Origin: Pelomonas asaccharophilus_A
GTDB lineage: Bacteria > Pseudomonadota > Gammaproteobacteria > Burkholderiales > Burkholderiaceae_C
Direction of reading: 5' to 3'
Assembly (NCBI RefSeq): GCF_031458115.1
Contig: NZ_JAVDXV010000009.1
Coordinates: 62,001 to 126,000, forward strand
Length of the DNA: 64,000 nt
The first letter of the stretch is position 1; the number at the start of each line of letters is the position of its first letter. The notes under the pieces are model-generated. The model was not told the DNA's origin. It did not search any database and worked only from the letters and a program-made list of their open reading frames with translations. Made by a program: the position numbers and the translations under genes. Below are positions 16,424 to 24,797 of this stretch, in pieces.

Positions 16424-17305
16424 ATGCTGAACACCGAGACCCCGAGCACCCGTCACACCGACCTGGACTCTTACGCAACTCCGGCATTGTTGGATGCGTT
16501 CATCGACGACCAGAACGCTGCCGTCGCCGCCGTGAAGGCCGCCGCGCCGCAGTTGGCCGCCGCCGTGGACGCCGCGCTGCCACGCATCCGCGCGGGCGGG
16601 CGGCTGCTGTATGCCGGCGCCGGCACGTCGGGGCGCCTGGGCGTGCTGGACAGCGTGGAGCTGTACCCCACGTTCTCCTGGCCGCGCGAGCGTGCCGTGG
16701 CCGTCATTGCCGGTGGCGAGGGCGCGATGTTCGTCGCCGTCGAAGGCGCCGAGGACGACCGCGGCCAAGGTGCCGCCGACCTGGCCGCGCTGAACCCCGG
16801 CCCCAACGACGTGGCGCTGCTGCTGGCGGCCTCGGGCGGCACGCCCTATGTGCTGGGTGCGATGGAAGCCGCCCGCGCGGCCGGCGCGCTGACCATAGGC
16901 TTCGCGAACAACCCGAACGCGCCCGTCACGAAGCAGGCCGACATCGGCATCACGCTGGATACCGGCATGGAAGTGATCTCCGGCAGCACGCGGCTGAAGG
17001 CCGGCACGTCGCAGAAGATCGCGCTGAACACCTTCTCGTCGGCGCTGATGGTCAAGCTGAACAAGGTGTACGGCAACCTGATGGTGGACCTGAAGGCCAC
17101 CAACGCCAAGCTCGTGAAGCGCGCTCTGGCGCTGACGGTGCGCGCGTCGGGCGCCAGCGAGGCGGATGCGCAAGCGGCGCTGGCCCAGTGCGACAACCAT
17201 GTGAAGACCGCGCTGGTCATGTTGAAGCGTGGCGTCACGGCCGGCGAGGCGCATGCGCTGCTGGATGCGGCCGAAGGCAGCGTGAGCAAGGCCCTGGCGG
17301 CATGA
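16424..17305 (+). CDS. murQ: N-acetylmuramic acid 6-phosphate etherase MurQ
   Basis: This cytoplasmic SIS-domain enzyme cleaves the lactyl ether of MurNAc-6-phosphate to give GlcNAc-6-P, a key step in peptidoglycan recycling. It has 293 residues. YAGAGTSGRLGVLDSVE (about 64-80) is the diagnostic sugar-phosphate loop. ASGGTPYVLGAME (about 137-149), GFANNPNAP and GSTRLKAGTSQK follow as in the family, and the helical C-terminal ubiquitin-associated-like domain is present. It leads a four-gene operon; its stop overlaps the permease start (ATGA). Confidence 0.95.
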   Translation: MLNTETPSTRHTDLDSYATPALLDAFIDDQNAAVAAVKAAAPQLAAAVDAALPRIRAGGRLLYAGAGTSGRLGVLDSVELYPTFSWPRERAVAVIAGGEGAMFVAVEGAEDDRGQGAADLAALNPGPNDVALLLAASGGTPYVLGAMEAARAAGALTIGFANNPNAPVTKQADIGITLDTGMEVISGSTRLKAGTSQKIALNTFSSALMVKLNKVYGNLMVDLKATNAKLVKRALALTVRASGASEADAQAALAQCDNHVKTALVMLKRGVTAGEAHALLDAAEGSVSKALAA

Positions 17306-18573
17306 CCCGCTCCCCCTGGGTCTGGATCCCCAGCCTCTACTTCGGCCAAGGGATTCCCTATGTCGTCGTGATGACCCTGTCGGTCGTCATGTACAAGAAC
17401 CTGGGCTTCTCCAACACCGACATCGCGCTCTACACCAGCTGGCTCTACCTGCCCTGGGTCATCAAGCCGCTGTGGTCGCCGCTGGCCGAGTTGTTCGGCA
17501 CCAAGCGGCTGTGGGTCACGGTGCTGCAGTTCTTCATCGGGGCGGCGCTGGCCGGCGTGGCGCTGACGCTGCCGATGGAGCGCGCCTTCCAGATGTCGCT
17601 GGCGGTGTTCTGGCTGATGGCGTTCGCGTCGGCCTCGCATGACATCGCCGCCGACGGCTACTACATGCTGGCGCTGCCGCAGCACCAGCAGGCCGCCTTC
17701 GTCGGCGTGCGCTCCACGTTCTACCGCCTCGCCAACATCGGCGGCCAGGGCGGGCTGGTCTATCTGGCCGGTGAACTGACCGAGCGCACCGGCAGCGTCG
17801 TGCAGGCCTGGACCTGGGTGTTCTGGCTGCTGGGCGGGCTGTTCGTCGCGCTGGCCGTCTGGCATGCACTGGTGCTCCCGCGGCCCGCGGCCGATGTGCG
17901 CGGCGTGGGTGGTTCGGCCGCGCGCGGCCTGGTGGCGGAGTTCTTCGCCGTGTTCGCCAGCTACTTCAGGAAGCCCGGCATCCTGGTCGTGCTGGCCTTC
18001 CTGCTGCTGTACCGTTTCCCCGAGGCGCAGCTGCTGAAGCTGGCCACACCCTTCCTGCTGGACCCGGTCGGCGAGGGCGGCCTGGGCCTGTCCACCAAGG
18101 CCGTGGGCATTGCCTACGGCACGGTGGGCCTGACGGCGCTGACGCTGGGCGGCCTGGCCGGCGGCTGGGTCATCTCCCGCGTCGGTCTGAAGAAGGCGCT
18201 GTGGCCGCTGGTGCTGGCCATGCACATCCCCAACGTGGCCTTCCTGCTGCTGGCGCTGACACACCCGACCAGCCTGGCGGTCATCAGCGCGGCGCTGGCC
18301 GTGGAGCAGTTCGGCTACGGCCTGGGCTTCACGGCCTATCTGATGTACATGATCCACGTGGCCGACGGCCCGCAGAAGACCGCGCACTATGCGATCTGCA
18401 CCGGCTTCATGGCACTGGGCATGATGATCCCGGGCATGTGGAGCGGCTGGCTGCAGGACCAGATCGGCTACGTCAGCTTCTTCATCTGGGTGCTGGTGGC
18501 CACCATCCCGAGCTTCGCGATGACGGCGCTGATCAAGGTGCCCGAGGGCTTCGGCAAGAAGGCCGACGCGTGA
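17302..18573 (+). CDS. AmpG-like MFS muropeptide permease
   Basis: A 423-residue MFS transporter with about 12 TM helices. The opening WIPSLYFGQGIPYVVV and the PWVIKPLWSPLAELFGTKR loop between TM2 and TM3 are typical of the AmpG branch, which imports anhydro-muropeptides. The position directly after murQ (ATGA overlap) and before a NagX-like gene (GTGA overlap) supports a wall-recycling role. A close paralogue with different regulation lies at 41521. Whether the substrate is a muropeptide or a free amino sugar is not decided. Confidence 0.85.
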   Translation: MTRSPWVWIPSLYFGQGIPYVVVMTLSVVMYKNLGFSNTDIALYTSWLYLPWVIKPLWSPLAELFGTKRLWVTVLQFFIGAALAGVALTLPMERAFQMSLAVFWLMAFASASHDIAADGYYMLALPQHQQAAFVGVRSTFYRLANIGGQGGLVYLAGELTERTGSVVQAWTWVFWLLGGLFVALAVWHALVLPRPAADVRGVGGSAARGLVAEFFAVFASYFRKPGILVVLAFLLLYRFPEAQLLKLATPFLLDPVGEGGLGLSTKAVGIAYGTVGLTALTLGGLAGGWVISRVGLKKALWPLVLAMHIPNVAFLLLALTHPTSLAVISAALAVEQFGYGLGFTAYLMYMIHVADGPQKTAHYAICTGFMALGMMIPGMWSGWLQDQIGYVSFFIWVLVATIPSFAMTALIKVPEGFGKKADA

Positions 18574-19703
18574 ACAACCGGCTGCTCAGCCTGGACGCGT
18601 TCCGCGGCTTCGCGATCGCAGCCATGCTGCTGGTCAACAACCCGGGCGACTGGGGCCATGTCTACGCGCCGCTGCTGCACGCCAAATGGCACGGCTGGAC
18701 GTTCACGGACTGGGTGTTCCCGTTCTTCGTCTTCATCTCCGGCATGGCGATGACCATCAGCCTCGCGCGCCGCGCGCAGGCGGGTGCCGACAAGACCGCG
18801 CTGCTGTTGAGCACCTCGCGCCGAGCATTGGTCATCATCGGTATCGGCCTGCTGCTGAACCTCATCCCCAGCTTCAACTTCGACACCGTGCGCCTCCCCG
18901 GCGTGCTGCAGCGCCTGGGCCTGTGCACGCTGGCGGCGGCGCCCATCGTGTTGTGGTGCAACGCGCGAGGCGTGGCGTTGTGGGCGGTGCTGCTGATGGC
19001 GATCTATTCGCTGATCCAGATCTGCCTGCCGGTGCCCGACGCCGACGGCGTGGTCCATGTGGGCTTGCTGGAGCCCGGCAAGGACGCCGGCGCCTGGCTG
19101 GACCGGCTGCTGATGGACGGCCACCTGTGGAAGCAGGCCAAGACCTGGGACCCCGAGGGCCTGCTGTCCACGCTGCCGGCCGTATCGTCGCAGCTGCTGG
19201 GCGTGCTGGCCGGCTATGTCATCGCGTCCAAGCGCCAGCCGGCCGAGAAGAGCATGACGTGGATGCTGTGGGGCCTGGCCTCGCTGTGGCTGGGGCAGGT
19301 GCTGGATGCGTGGCTGATGCCCATCAACAAGTCACTGTGGACGCCCTCCTTCGTGTTCACGATGGCCGGCTGGGCGCTGGTGGTGTTCGCCGTCTTCCAC
19401 TGGCTGCTGGACGCGATGCCGCAGCCGCTTGCCCGCGAACGCTGGGCGCGCTGGCTGCACCCGCTGGTCGTGTTCGGCATGAACGCGCTGTTCCTGTTCG
19501 CGCTGTCGGGGTTGATCGCGAAGATGCTCTACACGATCAAGCTCGCCGACGGCACCTCGCTGGGCCGAGCGCTCTACGCGCCGCTGCGCGACTCGGGGCT
19601 CGCCCCGGTCAATGCCTCCCTCCTCCACGCCATCGCGTTCGTCCTCGTGATGTACGCCATCGCGTGGCTCATGTACCGCAATCGCTGGTTCATCAAGGTC
19701 TAA
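18570..19703 (+). CDS. nagX: NagX-like transmembrane acetyltransferase
   Basis: A 377-residue polytopic membrane protein of the heparan-alpha-glucosaminide N-acetyltransferase (HGSNAT)/NagX family, with about ten TM helices. The family start LSLDAFRGFAIAAMLLVNN (about 6-24) and WTFTDWVFPFFVFISG are present. In eukaryotes the homologue acetylates glucosamine across the lysosomal membrane; bacterial NagX members sit in amino-sugar loci. The GTG start overlaps the permease stop. In this operon it likely handles GlcN/GlcNAc released from peptidoglycan. Confidence 0.85.
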   Translation: MNNRLLSLDAFRGFAIAAMLLVNNPGDWGHVYAPLLHAKWHGWTFTDWVFPFFVFISGMAMTISLARRAQAGADKTALLLSTSRRALVIIGIGLLLNLIPSFNFDTVRLPGVLQRLGLCTLAAAPIVLWCNARGVALWAVLLMAIYSLIQICLPVPDADGVVHVGLLEPGKDAGAWLDRLLMDGHLWKQAKTWDPEGLLSTLPAVSSQLLGVLAGYVIASKRQPAEKSMTWMLWGLASLWLGQVLDAWLMPINKSLWTPSFVFTMAGWALVVFAVFHWLLDAMPQPLARERWARWLHPLVVFGMNALFLFALSGLIAKMLYTIKLADGTSLGRALYAPLRDSGLAPVNASLLHAIAFVLVMYAIAWLMYRNRWFIKV

Positions 19704-19706
19704 GCC

Positions 19707-20969
19707 ATGAAACGTCGTGAACTGCTGAGCCTCGCCTCTGTCCCGCTGCTGACCGCCTGCGCCACGCCGCCGGCCCCGGTGTCGCCCACTGATGCCGCGC
19801 TGAACGCCACGTCGGCGCCGTCGCCGGCGCCGGCCGTCGCGATGGGCCCGCCGCCGCCGCGCGAATGGCGAGCCGCTTGGATCGCCACCGTCGCCAACAT
19901 CGACTGGCCCAGCAAGCCGGGCCTCAGCGCAGAGGCACAGCAGGCCGAGATCGTGGCGCTGTGCGACACGGCCAAGAGCATCGGCCTGAACGCGCTGATC
20001 CTGCAGGTTCGCACCGCCAACGACGCGCTGTACGAGTCCAAGCTGGAGCCGTGGAGCGAGTACCTCACCGGCACGCAGGGCCAGCACCCCGGCTACGACC
20101 CGCTGACCGTCTGGCTGCGCGAGGCCAAGTCGCGCGGGCTGGAGCTGCACGCCTGGTTCAACCCCTACCGCTCGCGCCACGGCTCGGCCAAATCGCCGGT
20201 GCACGACAGCCACGTCAGCAAGACCCATCCCGACTGGGTGCGGCGCTATGGCGACCAGCTGTGGATGGACCCGGGCGAGCCGGCTTCGGCCGAGCACACG
20301 CTGGCCGTCGTGCGCGACCTGCTGAGCCGCTACGCGGTGGACGGCGTGCACATCGACGACTACTTCTACCCCTACCCCATCGTCGACCCGGCGACCAAGC
20401 AGGAGGTGGACTTCCCCGACGAGCCCAGCTGGCAGAAGTACGTCGCAAAGGGCGGTTCGCTGAGCCGCCACGACTGGCGCCGCTACAACGTCAACACGCT
20501 GGTGCAGCGGCTGTACACGCTGGCCCACGAGGTGCGCCCCGGCACGCGCGTGGGCGTCAGCCCGTTTGGCATCCCCAAGCCCGGCATGCGTCCGGCCGGC
20601 ATCAGCGGCTTCAGCCAGTACGACAAGCTGTATGCCGACGTGGAGCTGTGGCTGCGCGAGGGCTGGATGGACTACCTTGCGCCGCAGCTGTACTGGCCGC
20701 GCTCGCAGACGGCGCAGGCCTTCGAGCCGCTGCTGCAGGCCTGGCGCGCGAACAACCCGCTGGGCCGGCCTATCCACCCGGGCCTGTTCACCAGCCGCAT
20801 CAACGACACGCCGCAGAGCTGGCAGCCCGACGAGGTGCTGGCGCAGATCGACATCATCCGCAAGCAGTCGCCCGGCAGCGGCCACATCCATTTCTCCATG
20901 GTGGCGCTACAGCAGAACCGCAAGGGCCTGGCGGATGCGCTGCGCAGCGGGCCCTACGCGGCCCCCTAA
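19707..20969 (+). CDS. DigH-like GHL10 glycosidase lipoprotein
   Basis: A 420-residue lipoprotein (lipobox LLTACAT, Cys near 18) with a Pro/Ala linker and a glycosyl-hydrolase-like family 10 TIM barrel. Key stretches are REWRAAWIATVANIDWP, LILQVRTANDALYES, HAWFNPYRS, DGVHIDDYFYPYP (about 211-223, with the acidic pair) and YLAPQLYWP. E. coli DigH (YddW), of this family, cleaves denuded peptidoglycan glycan strands. The gene follows the NagX-like gene by 3 nt in the murQ operon, which makes the same role likely here. Confidence 0.85.
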   Translation: MKRRELLSLASVPLLTACATPPAPVSPTDAALNATSAPSPAPAVAMGPPPPREWRAAWIATVANIDWPSKPGLSAEAQQAEIVALCDTAKSIGLNALILQVRTANDALYESKLEPWSEYLTGTQGQHPGYDPLTVWLREAKSRGLELHAWFNPYRSRHGSAKSPVHDSHVSKTHPDWVRRYGDQLWMDPGEPASAEHTLAVVRDLLSRYAVDGVHIDDYFYPYPIVDPATKQEVDFPDEPSWQKYVAKGGSLSRHDWRRYNVNTLVQRLYTLAHEVRPGTRVGVSPFGIPKPGMRPAGISGFSQYDKLYADVELWLREGWMDYLAPQLYWPRSQTAQAFEPLLQAWRANNPLGRPIHPGLFTSRINDTPQSWQPDEVLAQIDIIRKQSPGSGHIHFSMVALQQNRKGLADALRSGPYAAP

Positions 20970-21043
20970 CTTCGCGCAGCCCTGTCACGGCGGCTTCATG
21001 CCGCCTGCCTAGCCTGCGCGGTTTCCATTCACCGGAGACCGCC

Positions 21044-22297
21044 ATGCGCCGCTTCGCCAACCGCCTTGCCCTGCTGGTGCTGGGCATCGCCGCCCTGCCC
21101 ACCTTCGCCCACGACCACAACGATCGAGGTGCGGGCAGCGTGCAGCTGGGCCCGCGCCCCTTCTTCCTGGCCGATGACATGGCCGACGGCGCGCTGAAGC
21201 GCAAGCTGCAGCAATGCGCGGCCCGCCGCGACGAATTCAAGCCCACGCTGTTCTCCATCGGCCACCGCGGCGCGCCGCTGCTGTTCCCGGAGCACACGCG
21301 CGAGAGCTATGTGGCCGCCGCGCGCAGCGGCGCCGGCATCGTCGAGTGCGACGTGACCTTCACGAAGGACAAGGAGCTGGTCTGCCGCCACGCGCAGAAC
21401 GACCTGCACACGACCACCAACATCCTCGCGACGCCGCTGGCCTCGAAATGCGTCACGCCGTTCACGCCGGCTCAGTTCGACGCGGCCGGCACGCTGGTCG
21501 CCCCGGCCGCCGCCGAGTGCCGCACGAGCGAGCTGACGCTGGCCGAGTTCAAGACGCTGCGCGGCAAGATGGACGCGTTCAACCCGCGCGCCCGCACGGT
21601 GGCCGAGTACATGGCCGGCACGGCGAACTGGCGCACGGACCTGCACGCCGGCCCCACCAGCGGCACGCTGCTGACGCTGAAGGAGGCCATCGCGCTGTTC
21701 AAGCAGCTGGACGTGAAGATGACGCCCGAGCTGAAGTCGCCCAGCGTGGCCATGCCGTTCAACGGCTTCACGCAGGCCGCCTATGCGCAGAAGCTCATCG
21801 ACGAGCACAAGGCCGCCGGCGTGCCGGCGCGCGACGTGTGGCCGCAGAGCTTCGACATCAACGACGTGCTGTACTGGGTCAAGAACGAGCCCAGCTGGGG
21901 CCGCCAGGCGGTCTACCTGGACGACGCCAACGTCGTGGCCGACCTGCCCACCGCCGCCGACCTGAAGGCCTACCGCGCCGCCGGCATCCGCATCGTCGCG
22001 CCGCCGCTGTTCGCGCTGCTGACGGCAGACACCAGCGGCAACATCCTGCCGTCGCAATACGCCCGCAACGCCAAGGCCGCCGGGTTGGACATCATCACGT
22101 GGACGCTGGAGCGCAGCGGCATCCTGGCCGACGGTGGCAACGGCTTCTACTTCCAGACCTTCGACACCGCGATCAAGCGCGAGGGCGATGTCTACCGCGT
22201 GCTGGACGTGCTGGCCGAGCAGATCGGCGTGCTGGGCGTGTTCTCGGACTGGCCGGCCACGACCAGCTTCTACGCGAACTGCACCGGCCAGAAATAG
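21044..22297 (+). CDS. Periplasmic glycerophosphodiester phosphodiesterase
   Basis: A 417-residue exported GDPD enzyme with a signal peptide (to AALPTFA). The metal and catalytic residues show in FSIGHRGAPLLFPEHTRESY (general acid/base His and the Glu) and IVECDVTFTKDKELVCRHA (Glu-Asp ligands and second His). It hydrolyses glycerophosphodiesters to glycerol-3-phosphate and an alcohol. The size and the long insert resemble the larger periplasmic GlpQ-like members. ATG 21044 has GGAGA upstream. Convergent with the CotH gene with only 6 nt between stops. Confidence 0.9.
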   Translation: MRRFANRLALLVLGIAALPTFAHDHNDRGAGSVQLGPRPFFLADDMADGALKRKLQQCAARRDEFKPTLFSIGHRGAPLLFPEHTRESYVAAARSGAGIVECDVTFTKDKELVCRHAQNDLHTTTNILATPLASKCVTPFTPAQFDAAGTLVAPAAAECRTSELTLAEFKTLRGKMDAFNPRARTVAEYMAGTANWRTDLHAGPTSGTLLTLKEAIALFKQLDVKMTPELKSPSVAMPFNGFTQAAYAQKLIDEHKAAGVPARDVWPQSFDINDVLYWVKNEPSWGRQAVYLDDANVVADLPTAADLKAYRAAGIRIVAPPLFALLTADTSGNILPSQYARNAKAAGLDIITWTLERSGILADGGNGFYFQTFDTAIKREGDVYRVLDVLAEQIGVLGVFSDWPATTSFYANCTGQK

Positions 22298-22303
22298 CCC
22301 GCG

Positions 22304-23746
22304 CTACTTGCTCAGCTCGGCGTCCATCCAGGCGAGGCGCTCGCGCTGCCAGCGCAGCATCTCCTTGACCTCGCCGTCGTAGCTGCCCGCAACGACGCGG
22401 GTGTACCAGGTGGTCCAGTCGAAGATGGGCCATTTCACGAAGTTCTTCTGCTGGCCCGTGGCCATCCAGGTGGCACGGGCCTCGGCGTATTTCAGGATCT
22501 GCTCGAACTTGCCCTCGGCCTTCAGCGCCAACCAGCGCGATTTGACCTTGGCGGCAAAGGCCGGGTCCTCGAACAGCCGGGCGAACCACGGGTACTGGCG
22601 CAGATGCCAGCCGGAGGTCTTGTCCACGCCGCTGTAGCCGGCGTTGCCGAAGCCGAGGTCGAAATCCCAGATCGGCCCGAAGTGCAGCTTGCCATCGCGC
22701 TTCTTGGCCATGAAGAAGCTGCCAGCCGCGCTGTCGACGTTCTTGGCGAACTCGTTGATCAGCCAGTAGTCGATGACCGAGTCGACGTCCAGGTACTTGG
22801 CGTAGCCGGTGGCAGGGTCCTTGAAGCCCTCGCCGAACAGCGCGGCTTCCGCATCGGCGAAGAACTTCTCCAGGTAGGCCCGCTGCGCCGCCCACTCGGG
22901 CTTCAGCATGTCTTCGGGCTCCTTCACGCAGAAGGGAGCGCTGCGCGTGGAGTCAACACAGTACTGGGCCTCGCGATCGGTATTGACACCGTTCACGCAG
23001 AACGACTCGTACGAGTTGAGCGGATCCTTGCAGTAGTCCCGGTGCATGCGGAAGTCCACCTCGATGAGGTAGCCGCCGCTGATCCTGTCGGCGGCCGTGT
23101 CGGTGGCTTTCAGCTCCGGGATGTCCACGCGGTCCTTGGCGATGCGGATGTGCTCGGCCAACTGATAGAGGCCGCGGTACTCGCCGTTCAGCATCAGCTC
23201 GACGAACTGGTCGCGCACCGTGTAGGGCAGCCCCAACTGCCGGCTCAGCGTGAACGCCATGTCGTTGCGCACCAGCGTCTTGTCAGCGTAGTTGGCCAGC
23301 AGCACCCAGTGCCGGCTGGCCGGCATGCCGGCCAGCGGCGTCGCGGTGGTCAGCTTGATGCGGTACGGCTTCTTGGGCCAGCCCCAGGTGGAGTTGCCGC
23401 GGCCGCGGATCTCCAGCGTCCCGTCGGACGCTGCGACGCCCGCACCGGACAGCTTGAACGTGCCCTTCACATAGTCCTCGCGGTTGGCGATGGGCGCGGC
23501 GTTGGTGGTGTTGATCTCCAGCTGCGCAAAGGCCTGCGCCGTGCCGGTCGGGATCCAGGCGGGCGCCGCGGGCGGCGGTGCGGGTGCAGGAGTCGGCGCT
23601 GGGGCTGGGGCTGGGGCCGGCGCGGGTGCCGATACCGGCGGTGGCACGGGCGCGCCTCCGCCATCTGCACCACCTCCTCCACCGCCACAGCCGGCAGCCA
23701 ACACACCGGCGGCGGCAGCCGTCAGCCAGGGAATGTTCCTCGTCAT
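22304..23746 (-). CDS. CotH-kinase family lipoprotein
   Basis: A 480-residue exported lipoprotein. The signal ends LAAGCGGGG (Cys near 20), followed by a long Pro-Ala linker (about 30-65), then a CotH kinase-like domain. Recognisable family parts are EIRGRGNSTWGWPKKPYRI (substrate/ATP-binding region), LLANYADKTLVRNDMAF, GLYQLAEHIRI, GGYLIEVD, and PIWDFDLGFGN, which carries the conserved metal-binding Asp residues. CotH of Bacillus phosphorylates spore-coat protein; Gram-negative exported versions have no known target. Four Cys around residues 235-270 may form disulfides. Confidence 0.87.
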   Translation of the reverse strand: MTRNIPWLTAAAAGVLAAGCGGGGGGADGGGAPVPPPVSAPAPAPAPAPAPTPAPAPPPAAPAWIPTGTAQAFAQLEINTTNAAPIANREDYVKGTFKLSGAGVAASDGTLEIRGRGNSTWGWPKKPYRIKLTTATPLAGMPASRHWVLLANYADKTLVRNDMAFTLSRQLGLPYTVRDQFVELMLNGEYRGLYQLAEHIRIAKDRVDIPELKATDTAADRISGGYLIEVDFRMHRDYCKDPLNSYESFCVNGVNTDREAQYCVDSTRSAPFCVKEPEDMLKPEWAAQRAYLEKFFADAEAALFGEGFKDPATGYAKYLDVDSVIDYWLINEFAKNVDSAAGSFFMAKKRDGKLHFGPIWDFDLGFGNAGYSGVDKTSGWHLRQYPWFARLFEDPAFAAKVKSRWLALKAEGKFEQILKYAEARATWMATGQQKNFVKWPIFDWTTWYTRVVAGSYDGEVKEMLRWQRERLAWMDAELSK

Positions 23747-23869
23747 TCACGTCTCCTGCGAGCCGCTCTCGGGGGCGGCAATGCGGGCGGCAGTCTAGGC
23801 AGCAAGCGGCCGGGCGTGGTTTCCAACGGGGTACGGCGGTGGCGCGAAGCGACAGGAGAAGAATTCACA

Positions 23870-23898
23870 TTGGATAGCGCTATCTTTTATCCCATAAT
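23870..23898 (+). promoter_or_regulatory. Promoter with overlapping LacI-type operator
   Basis: TTGGAT (23870-23875), a 17-nt spacer and CATAAT (23893-23898) form a good sigma-70 promoter. The perfect palindrome GATAGCGCTATC (23873-23884), with a CG centre, overlaps the -35 and spacer, the usual place for a LacI-family repressor. Directly downstream is only an S9-peptidase stump, so the original target gene is probably lost. Confidence 0.5.
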
Positions 23899-23928
23899 CC
23901 GCGCCGCCCAAAGAACGAATCCTCACCC

Positions 23929-24168
23929 GTGCACCAGGCGGCGCGCATCAACGCGCCGCTGCTGCTGCCCTATGGCGCGGAAGACCTGCGCGTGCCCAAG
24001 GACCACGGCCGCAGCCTGCGCGACGCGATGACCAAGGCCGGCAACGCGCCCGAGTACGTCGAGTACGAAAACGAGGGCCACGGCTGGCAGCAGATGAGCG
24101 CGCGGCTGGACTTTGCCAAGCGCGTGGAGACCTTCCTGGGCAAGCACCTGCAGCCGGCAGCACCTTGA
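23929..24168 (+). pseudogene. C-terminal remnant of an S9 prolyl-oligopeptidase
   Basis: An open frame of 79 codons (possible GTG start at 23929) matching only the last part of a prolyl-oligopeptidase-type alpha/beta hydrolase. The catalytic Asp region (LLPYGAEDLRVPKDHG) and His region (YENEGHGWQQM) are present, but the nucleophile Ser elbow and the whole beta-propeller are absent. A full gene would be about 650 residues. The stump begins about 30 nt after a complete promoter, so a deletion joined promoter to 3' end. It may be transcribed but cannot be an active peptidase. Confidence 0.8.
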
Positions 24169-24282
24169 GGTGGCCTGCGGCGCGACTGTCGCGTCGCAAC
24201 CACCCATGCCGCGCTGTGGCATGCGCCCCACGCGAGCCGCCACTGCCTAAACTTCGCCTGCGCTTCCATCAAAGAAGCCGCC

Positions 24283-24328
24283 GGCCGGGACGACTCGGCC
24301 CGCATGCCACCCCGCCGGGACGACCCGG
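24283..24328 (+). promoter_or_regulatory. Guanidine-II (mini-ykkC) riboswitch
   Basis: Two small hairpins each carry an ACGA loop, the ACGR hallmark of this class. P1 is GGCCGGG (24283-24289), ACGA, CTCGGCC (24294-24300). P2 is CCGGG (24315-24319), ACGA, CCCGG (24324-24328). Free guanidinium makes the two loops kiss and frees the ribosome site, so expression rises. AAGGAG lies between P2 and the start of the downstream gdx gene, as expected for translational control. Confidence 0.9.
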
Positions 24329-24362
24329 ACACCACGCGCACCACGCGCCAAGGAGTCGGGCC

Positions 24363-24677
24363 ATGGCATGGCTGCTTCTCGTCATCGCCGGCTTGTTCGA
24401 AGTCGGCTGGGCCATAGGCCTTAAATACACCGAAGGTTTCTCGCGGCTGTGGCCCAGCGTGGCCACGGCGGGCGCCATGATCGTCAGCATCGCGCTGCTG
24501 GGCCTGGCGATGCGCTCGCTGCCGCTGGGCACCGCCTACGCGGTCTGGACCGGCATAGGCGCCGTGGGCACGGTGGTGCTGGGCATGCTGCTGTTCAACG
24601 AACCGGCCACCGTCGCGCGACTGACCTGCGTGGCGCTCATCGTGGCCGGCATCGCGGGACTGAAGCTGACCGCCTGA
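24363..24677 (+). CDS. gdx: Guanidinium exporter Gdx (SugE-type SMR protein)
   Basis: A 104-residue small multidrug resistance protein with four TM helices. The essential Glu13 is in AGLFEVGWAIGLKYTEGF, and the WAIGLKY and GTAYAVWTGIGAVGTVVLG stretches mark the Gdx/SugE subtype rather than Emr/Qac exporters. It works as an antiparallel dimer that exchanges guanidinium for protons. The guanidine-II riboswitch immediately upstream confirms the substrate class. It is a lone gene, with no urea or guanidine carboxylase genes nearby. Confidence 0.94.
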   Translation: MAWLLLVIAGLFEVGWAIGLKYTEGFSRLWPSVATAGAMIVSIALLGLAMRSLPLGTAYAVWTGIGAVGTVVLGMLLFNEPATVARLTCVALIVAGIAGLKLTA

Positions 24678-24773
24678 CCCCGCGGTCCCCACACCGGTAC
24701 CCGCGCCGCCCTCCATCTGCGGGGCGCCCCCAAGTGTTTGGGGTGGGCGGCGCCCGCGCTCGCGCCGCCCAAT

Positions 24774-24795
24774 GGGGCTCCTCATTGGGAGCCCC
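24774..24795 (+). promoter_or_regulatory. Hairpin covering the ribosome site of the next gene
   Basis: GGGGCTCC (24774-24781) can pair with GGAGCCCC (24788-24795), burying the GGAG ribosome site two bases before the ATG at 24798. A second strong stem, GGGCGGCGC with GCGCCGCCC, lies just upstream. The arrangement would lower translation unless opened. It may also simply be part of a repeat. Confidence 0.4.
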
Positions 24796-24797
24796 TC

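Noticed and set aside
24363..24677. A quaternary-ammonium resistance (Qac/Emr) exporter
   Set aside because: The Gdx-subtype residues and the guanidine-II riboswitch upstream point to guanidinium export.
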